The notes under the pieces: generated by a model
Databases searched by the model: none
Told to the model about the DNA's origin: nothing
Seen by the model: only the letters and a program-made list of their open reading frames with translations
Origin: Excoecaria cochinchinensis
Taxonomy: Eukaryota > Streptophyta > Magnoliopsida > Malpighiales > Euphorbiaceae
Direction of reading: 5' to 3'
Assembly: GCA_947683425.1 (NCBI GenBank)
Contig: CANTUQ010000043.1
Coordinates: forward strand, 6,209,501-6,273,500
Length of the DNA stretch: 64,000 nt
Part shown: piece after piece, positions 57,390 to 64,000 of the stretch
Layout of the letters: every line of letters begins with the position of its first letter
Numbering within the stretch: position 1 is the stretch's first letter
Made by a program: the position numbers and the translations under genes

Positions 57390-57505
57390 TGTAGAAATCG
57401 GGTCCTGATGTAGCCCAGACCGAAGTTACCCAATGGTGAAAATGATACCTATTCGCAGGCAAAAAGGCAAATGGAAGTGATGATTTCCTTGAAAAATACC
57501 CTTCG

Positions 57506-57563
<58 letters not shown>

Positions 57564-57643
57564 TTTTTTATTGCTTTAGGTGGCCTGCGGCTTTGCAATG
57601 GCGCAGGGCGCGTGAAGTGCCACGCGCGGGCGGCCTCCATGCA

Positions 57644-57720
57644 CCTCACACTTGTGAGGCCCATCTCACAATTGTGAGATGCAGCCTCACCCCTGTGAGG
57701 CCCATCTCATGATTGTGAGG
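57644..57720. repeat. Four 16-bp palindromes, Tat-3 3' LTR
   Basis: CCTCACACTTGTGAGG, TCTCACAATTGTGAGA, CCTCACCCCTGTGAGG and TCTCATGATTGTGAGG. Same 20-21-bp period as 30497-30573. The third unit has a longer matched stem here than in the 5' LTR. Confidence 0.9.
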
Positions 57721-57777
57721 GGTAATCAAGGGTTTGAAAAAGAAGGATACCTAGGAAAACCTAATCCTGGATGGGGA

Positions 57778-57785
57778 TATAAAAG
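57778..57785 (+). promoter_or_regulatory. TATA box of the Tat-3 3' LTR
   Basis: TATAAAAG, conserved with 30631-30638 while surrounding bases differ. Confidence 0.7.
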
Positions 57786-59886
57786 GAAAAATTATAATTG
57801 AGGAGAGAGGGAGGTTTTTTTGGGAACGGCGAAAAAAACCCAAAAAGAGAGAAAGACAGAAGAAAGCTTTGAAAGTAGGAAAACGATTTTTGTTTTCAAA
57901 GCATTCTAAGATTGTTCTTGAATCTAGGAAATTAATTCCTGACGTTTGAGATTCAATCGCCTTTCATCTTTTCTTCAATGTAACTTTAATTCAAAGCTTT
58001 TCTTAGTCTTTTTTTTAATCTTCTTTTCAAGCAAATCAATGAGGAAATCAGTACTTCTTCATTTGTAAATCGAAAGTCATATCTGAGGGTAAATACTGGG
58101 ATAAACCTTCTCCTTCTTTCCTTTTTCTTTCTCTTCCTTGTTTTGTTTTACCAATTAATTCTCTTCATTGTACATACTGCATTTACTTCTCGTTTGATGT
58201 TGTTAATCTATTTATTGTATACTCCTCGTTGTTTGTTATCTTAGACAAATTTATTATGATTAATCAGCATGTTTGTTGGTTTATTATCAATGGGTTTGAT
58301 AGTATATTATTGTATTTATTAGTCTGTTAGTATTCCTCTATTCATCTCTGTTCGTCCCTGTCGTGCCTTTGGTTTTTTTATCTGAGTCGTGATTTTCTGT
58401 CCGAGTTGTACCTTTGGTTTTTTGTCCGAGTCGTGCGCCCTTGTACGAGTCGTGCAAGGATGTACAAGTCGTGTGCCCTTGCACACTCGTGCAAGGATGC
58501 ACGAGTCGTACACTTCTGTCCCCACTTCGTCTTCATCTTTTCTTTCCTGTTTTACCCAAGTATTCGAACACATAAACAGATGAGAATGCATGAAATATAA
58601 TGTAATTTGCTCCATTTGTCTTGTCAATTTCTGTCTTAATTCACTTTGTTATTTTTTTAGTTTTTGCTCAATTTATCAACGTTAATAATTATTAATGTTA
58701 TTGTTGTTATGTTATTTATCATGGCTTGATTATCTTTATTGAGTTATTTAATTCGTCTATTTCACTTGCTTTTTATTTAATTGTTTATTCACGTATTATT
58801 CATTTAATTTAACTTACTAGCATTTTGTTTCATTTTCCTTTTTTATTGCCTAAAAATTTATTTATTTACACGAGTCATATTTGTGCAAGAGATGGAGGAC
58901 CGGAAGATCAAAGACCTTCAAATTTAGGGTCTGCATTCTTAATTGTGGTATTTCCTTTTTTATATTATTTTTATTTTGTATGTAAAAATGTATTTTAGAT
59001 TCATTTGTATTATAGAAAGTCATGTTTTTTTATAATAATTAATGAATTGAGATTCTCCCTAATAAAATGGACCAATGTCCTATTTTAACCAATAAAATGT
59101 CACTTTCAAATGGAGAATTAATTTTTATAAAATGGGATCACTTATCCCTATTTTCTCAATCAATACCCAAAAATAATTCTCCAATTTTTTAAGTTAATAA
59201 AAAGGAACCAATGTTCTTAAAATTTAATAAATCTCCTGATTTATGTATGATGCATTTTAATTATGTTTGATTTTGTTTGTTTGTTTTAAATTTATGTTCA
59301 TATATTTTGTGGGCCCTTGTAATTAATTATTTTTGGGGCAACGTTATTTAACCTTCACTTGGGATTGTATTCTGTCCCAATTTCCATTTTAATTTTAATT
59401 GGCTTTCTTTCATGTGGGATTGTATTATGTCCTGATTTCTCATCTAATTATGTGCTTGGCGTGTTTACTGCTTTTCTTTATCGCTTTCCTTACAGCTTTT
59501 ATTTACTGCTTTTGAATGCTTGCGATGCGCTTTAAATTAAATGCATTAATCGCGTGAGAGGAGAGATAGAATTTTATGAAATTAAGAACTCGTTTATAAT
59601 TAACCAAGACATAAATAAGAGTGAAGTTCCGAACACCATCTCTAGTTTAGACCGTAGAGATTAGATGACCTTTCCTAATTTCTGGTAAATTGGGTGGGGA
59701 CTCCAAAATACCTCAAAGGTGCCTAAAGGCATCGTGAGGCTACATGATCCTTTCCAATGTTCTATTGGAAAGGAGGTGTCCAAGATGTCTCATGATGCCC
59801 AAGATTAAAAAGACGTGAACCAATCCCTCGAGCCCTAAAAGCGGGTCTCATCTAAGAGGGCTTTGCTAGGTTCGGTGCGCGTCATA

Positions 59887-60518
59887 GTGATTCTAACAGA
59901 CAGCATTCAAAGAACCAGTCAACATCGACAGACTTAAAAGTTTCAATGGCTAAAGACTAAAAAATCAAAAGAAGAGAATAAATGTGCTACAGGTTGAAAA
60001 CCAAAAAAAGGCGGCCTTGCTAAAATTGGACACCCCGCTAGGGTGAAAACTGAAAAAAGGTATCCTGGGCAAAAATTAGGGGTTGAGAGAAAATATCCAA
60101 TTAAGAAAACCCGAGAGGGTTGATTGGAAACAGGAGTTTAATGCTTACAAGATCTACTTTCAGATTAGATGTAATTCTGCATTCTCGATTCATATCAAAT
60201 GATGATCAAGTATGATGAAATCATGATGAAATATACACAACTTTGCAAAAAAAGACATAAAACAAAAATAATTCAACTCATCTGTTCATTATCAACTAGT
60301 TCTTTTATAAAAAGAAAAACATGATCCTTTGCTAAATTTATGTTATCTAATAACTATGCTCTTCTACTGCTCTTGCCAGCCAGATGTCTAAGTTAATAGA
60401 TCCTATTATCAACTGTAGAACTAATTATCCACCTCTTGTATGCGCCGGTAGAAGTAAAGGTGCAATCTCCAATCTGTGGTATAACAGTCTTTACAGATAG
60501 CTATGTCCAGAGGCTATG
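59887..60518 (+). other. Tat-2 pol end and 3' UTR
   Basis: After the target duplication GTGAT the Tat-2 integrase tail continues for about 20 codons (a VNIDRLKSFNG-like end near 59917-59949). The conserved 3' UTR block follows (GGCGGCCTTGCTAAAATTGG at 60010-60029, with a CACCCCG/AGGGTG pairing). No tandem repeat remains; Tat-5 begins at 60519. Confidence 0.75.
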
Positions 60519-61834
60519 TGTGACGCGCGCCGAACCTCGAGGCCTCTCAAAAATCCGCTTTAGGGCGATTAGGAGAGGTTCATGAAACTTGTAAGGTATT
60601 TACAAGTGCGTCTATTTTCGGTAACAATGAGGTTTCTTGGAGTCGCCACCCAATAAAATATTGGGGAAGGTCGTCTAGCCTCAGTGAGCCTAAGACGGCG
60701 CATACATATCCATCTTGGGTTAGCCAGAGAGATCTTGGAGGCCTTTGCCTCTACCCCCTGGAGCCTAGGATTGTAAATTTTAGTCATTTGGTGAGACTCA
60801 AGAGGTGTCTTGGAAGTCCTAGACCTCTCGCCTCATTGAGCCCCAAAGACCAGAGTGAGTTCGGGACTTCTCATTTATTCATATCTTGGTTAAGTTTAAA
60901 ATTGAGTTTTGAATTTAATATTTCATCCCATTCCACATACATTTAATGCAATTAATTAAAGCGCACAACATATATTTAAGAAAAGCGGTAAAAGAATAAG
61001 TAAAATAAAGCATATGTAAAAATATTACAATAAAACTAGGGGCAAAATACAACCCCCATTGTAAATAAAGTACAAAACATGCATAAAACGGGATATTTAT
61101 TAAGAGTGGGGACATTAGTCCTCACATGCATATTTTAAGAAAAGTATTTAGTGATGATGGTTATGAAAAACTAGGACATTGGTTCCACTCTATTAGGAAA
61201 AAATACCATTTTAATTAATAAAAATGCTTTGGTGATTTTCTTTCTAGCGGCCCTAAGGAAAACGATCTTATAGGAAAATATACATGACAAAATAAGTAAA
61301 AAAAAAAAAGCAAATAAAGAAATATTACAATCAAATAAAATAAATATATAATCCAAATGAGCCTCCTGGAACTCCCGATGTGATTGCAAAAACGCCTAAG
61401 CAATAAAAAAATGAGTTTAGACATAAAAACATAATACAAATAAAATAATGTTAGTAATTAAATCAATTAAATCAATTAAATATACAAAATAATTAATAAC
61501 AAATTAAAATAAAATAAGATGACATGAAAAGAATGATAATTGAATCAAAATGTTAACAAACCAAAATAAATGAGAAACATGCATTATGTATGACAAATGA
61601 ATAAATGATGTGATGAAAATAAAATAAAACATGTTAATTAATTAATACATGAAAATATACACATGATGAAAATAATGAAGAAAAGTGAAAAATAATAAAT
61701 GAATAAATAAATAAATAATAATGAATAAATCATGTAACAAATGATAAAAAGAATAATAAAAGTTAATAAACAAAAGAATGATAAAAATAATAATGATATA
61801 TGACAAGGTTAATTGATGTGTTCATAATTAAAAC

Positions 61835-63180
61835 TAGGGCTGTCAAATTTAGCCCAAGCCCAAAAAATCCGCCCAACAAAATAGACCCAAATTCGATCCA
61901 AACCCAAGGGAGGCCCAGTTGGGCCAACCCAAAAGCAACCCGTCTAAAATACTAACCCGTTTGGGCATGTATATCTGCCCAACGGGTCCGTTGCTTTTGC
62001 GTTCACTTCGTGGCTTCGTGTTGGGTGGTGCGAAGCCAACAATATTATTGCAATTGATAGAATTTTATGAAACGTGTAGAAAAAAAATAGTATTTTCGTG
62101 AATATCATTACTTTAGGCTTTTACGATGAAGTGAACAATATTATTATAATGGATATAATTCTATGAAATGTGCAGTATACATGTTTACTAAATAAATACT
62201 ATTTTCGTGAATATCATTATTGAGTATTTGCCTTTCTATTTATAGATTAAGTTTTATTTCATACGTGGTCCTCAACTTTATTTAATATAAATGAATAAGT
62301 TATTATTATAATCTTATTATAATCTTATTTAATTATAAATAAAAAACTTAGTGTGCTCATTCCTAGTAACACCTTTATGCCTTTCATTGCCTATTTTGAC
62401 AAATTATTTAATATTCTTGCAATCTTAGAAAAGCATCAGTAGAGTTTTAAAAATAATAATTGTATTAATATAATTGTAATAATCATTTTGTAAATGATAA
62501 AAATATGTATTAATATAATACATAAGCGATTACTAATATTAATATTATTTAATTCAAATAAAATTGATTTATTATATTGGTAAAAGTTTTTTAATACTAA
62601 ATTTTTGTTATTCAAAATTATACACTTAATATATTCAAAGTTATTTCAATATTAATAAAAAATTATTTAAAAAATTACTTGCTATTTATGTATCCATTTG
62701 TGTCAAATTATTTTATATTAGTCACTTGTTATTAAAAAATATTTTTTATTAAAAATGGATTAAAAGGATCAAATCATATCTCGGTCCGTTTGTGGTTCAA
62801 GTGGCCCATTTAGGCCATCCAATCTATTTGGACCAAATTACTTTGTATTAGTCATTTTAGTATCTTTTTATTATATCGAAAATTATTTTTTATTAAAAAT
62901 TGATTAAAAGGGTCAAACTACATCTCGGTCCGTTTAGACCTCAAGCGGCCCATTTGGGCCACCCAATCCATTTAGATCAAAATCGGTCCGTTTGGACCAC
63001 CTGACTCATTTACATATTATTATAAATTTTTTGTATATTCAAAAAGTTTTTAGCCCATGGGTTGACCCAACCCGCCCAACCCATTTTGGTATTTGACCCA
63101 TTTACGACCCATGCTTTTTGGCCCATTTGTGACCCGCCCATTAATGGCCCAACCCAAACCCGCCCAATTTGCCACCTTTA
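61835..63180. mobile_element. Non-autonomous hAT-type DNA transposon
   Basis: 1346 bp with imperfect terminal inverted repeats (TAGGGCTGTCAAATTTAGCC; the other end read inward is TAAAGGTGGCAAATTGGGCG) and a perfect 8-bp target duplication ATTAAAAC at 61827-61834 and 63181-63188. Eight-base duplications and such ends are typical of hAT. No transposase frame is present. The interior repeats GGTCCGTTTGGACC-like and AACCCGCCC-like words. Confidence 0.9.
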
Positions 63181-63819
63181 ATTAAAACAAACTATTTACA
63201 TGGAAAAAAGATTAATTTAAGTTAATTAATTATTTACATGTTAAAAATAATGAGAAATCAAAATAAAATAAATTATTTACATGTGAAGAATCAAAAGAAA
63301 TCAATATTCACATGAATAAAAATAAAATCATACATAAACAATTAAATAGAACAAATATAAATTCAATACAACAAGTAAATAAATGAAAATGATAAATAAA
63401 TCAATACAAACAACAAAATATATATGAATAGATTAAATATAAAAATAAAAGAAAATAGAAATGGAGCCAAGAATATTTACCCTCAGAGTATTAGATTTGA
63501 TGAAGGAAAAGTGATGATTTTCCGGAAAATTGCTTGAAAAATTAATTTAGCAATGAAATTAATTATCTTTGTTTATGAATGAGACAAAGAAATTAATTTG
63601 GATGCTTGAAATTGAAAGGAAATGATTTTGAAGTGAATGATTAATTTTCTTGGAGCCAAACAAAAGAATCAAGTGGAATAATTAAGTATTGAAAATTAAT
63701 TCTCCAATCTCAATTAAACCTTATTAATTCAAAGAGAAATCTGAAATTTTTTTGAAGAGAAAATAGAAGAAGAAGAATTCTGAAAATTTCAGGTCTAAAA
63801 AAAAATGAATGTGGAGGCC

Positions 63820-64000
63820 TAGAGGTGGCAAGTTGGGCGGGTTGGGGTTGGGTCACTAATGGGCGGGTCACAAATGGGCCAAAAAGCATGGGTCACAAAT
63901 GGGTCAAATATCCAAATGGGTTGGGCGGGTTGGGTCAACCCATGGGCTAAAAACTCTTTGAATATACAAAAAATTTATAATAATTCACAAATGAGTCGGG
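63820..64000. mobile_element. Start of a second, inverted copy of the same hAT family
   Basis: TAGAGGTGGCAAGTTGGGCG and the following 180 bp match the reverse complement of 63000-63180 closely (GGTTGGGTCAACCCATGGGC is shared). The other end lies beyond the window. The expected left duplication is the 8 bp at 63812-63819. Confidence 0.82.

Larger units (their letters stand above)
30275..59886 (+). mobile_element. Tat-3 (Tat/Ogre-type Ty3/gypsy), carrying nested insertions
   Basis: LTRs are 30275-32754 and 57390-59886, with target duplication GCGAT (30270-30274) against GTGAT (59887-59891). It splits the last codons of Tat-2 integrase. Internal order: tRNA-Arg primer site, long 5' UTR, gag, a second partial gag, traces of RT and integrase, 3' UTR, 26-bp tandem repeat, polypurine tract. 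Three later insertions lie within it: Athila, a copia-like solo LTR and a Tekay-like solo LTR. The coding region is heavily deleted; protease and most of RT are gone. Confidence 0.88.
57390..59886 (+). repeat. 3' LTR of Tat-3
   Basis: Pairs with 30275-32754 but is clearly more diverged than the Tekay and Athila LTR pairs. A (TA)n tract (57512-57560) is expanded relative to 30397-30413. Palindromes lie at 57644, 57664, 57685 and 57705, with the TATA box at 57778-57785. A degraded second array is near 58430-58511 and TGGGGACTCCA at 59695-59705. It ends GCGCGTCATA. Confidence 0.9.
60519..64000 (-). repeat. LTR of Tat-5 (minus strand), cut by the window end
   Basis: Starts TGTGACGCGCGCCGAACC and aligns with the inner end of the Tat-4 LTR (17151 onward), including TGGAGTCGCCA (60638-60648). 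No primer site precedes it, so this is the outer end of a 3' LTR, or a solo LTR. It contains one whole and one partial hAT element. The first bases of the LTR lie beyond the window. No coding region is seen; the remaining sequence is AT-rich. Confidence 0.75.

Overview
The window is a stack of nested LTR retrotransposons from a plant nuclear genome, most likely a eudicot and probably heterochromatin. I see no cellular gene, tRNA, rRNA or true CRISPR array. The plant assignment rests on the lineages present: a chromodomain-bearing Ty3/gypsy of Tekay/Del type, an Athila element with a tRNA-Asp primer site, several Tat/Ogre elements with a tRNA-Arg primer site, a second (archaeal-type) RNase H and 3' tandem repeats, and a hAT-type element with 8-bp target duplications. 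I cannot name the species.

Layout, left to right. (1) 1-16213 is the 3' half of a decayed Tat element (Tat-1, + strand), holding a nearly intact Tekay element at 237-9746 (TSD GAACA). (2) 16214-20881 is the 5' UTR and 5' LTR of a minus-strand Tat element (Tat-4). (3) 20882-60518 is an old Tat element (Tat-2, + strand). Into it are inserted an LTR fragment (about 21706-22708), a 3.7-kb solo LTR (24904-28641) and a whole further Tat element (Tat-3, 30275-59886). (4) Tat-3 holds a nearly intact Athila element (35852-49449, TSD GAGAT), a copia-like solo LTR (52128-53589) and a minus-strand Tekay-like solo LTR (53623-56165, TSD CCCTT). (5) From 60519 past the window end lies a minus-strand Tat LTR (Tat-5), carrying one complete non-autonomous hAT element (61835-63180, TSD ATTAAAAC) and the start of a second, inverted copy.

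Age order: Tat-2 is oldest and the other Tats came later. Tekay and Athila are youngest, with LTR pairs differing by roughly 0.9% and 0.7% by my hand count. Only these two keep long gag/pol reading frames. Tekay has a gag/pol frame break, Athila one in-frame TAG between gag and pol, and the Athila third gene has two in-frame stops. All Tat genes are broken.

The most notable signal is a 35-bp near-perfect palindrome repeated at a strict 71-75 bp period. It occurs 28 times: five in each Tekay LTR, six in each Athila LTR, and six between Athila pol and its third gene. The same cassette therefore sits in two distantly related lineages, each time just upstream of a TATA-like box. The Tat LTRs and the Tekay-like solo LTR carry arrays of other palindromes, generally also upstream of a TATA box. 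The Tat 3' UTR tandem repeats are likewise built around short palindromes.
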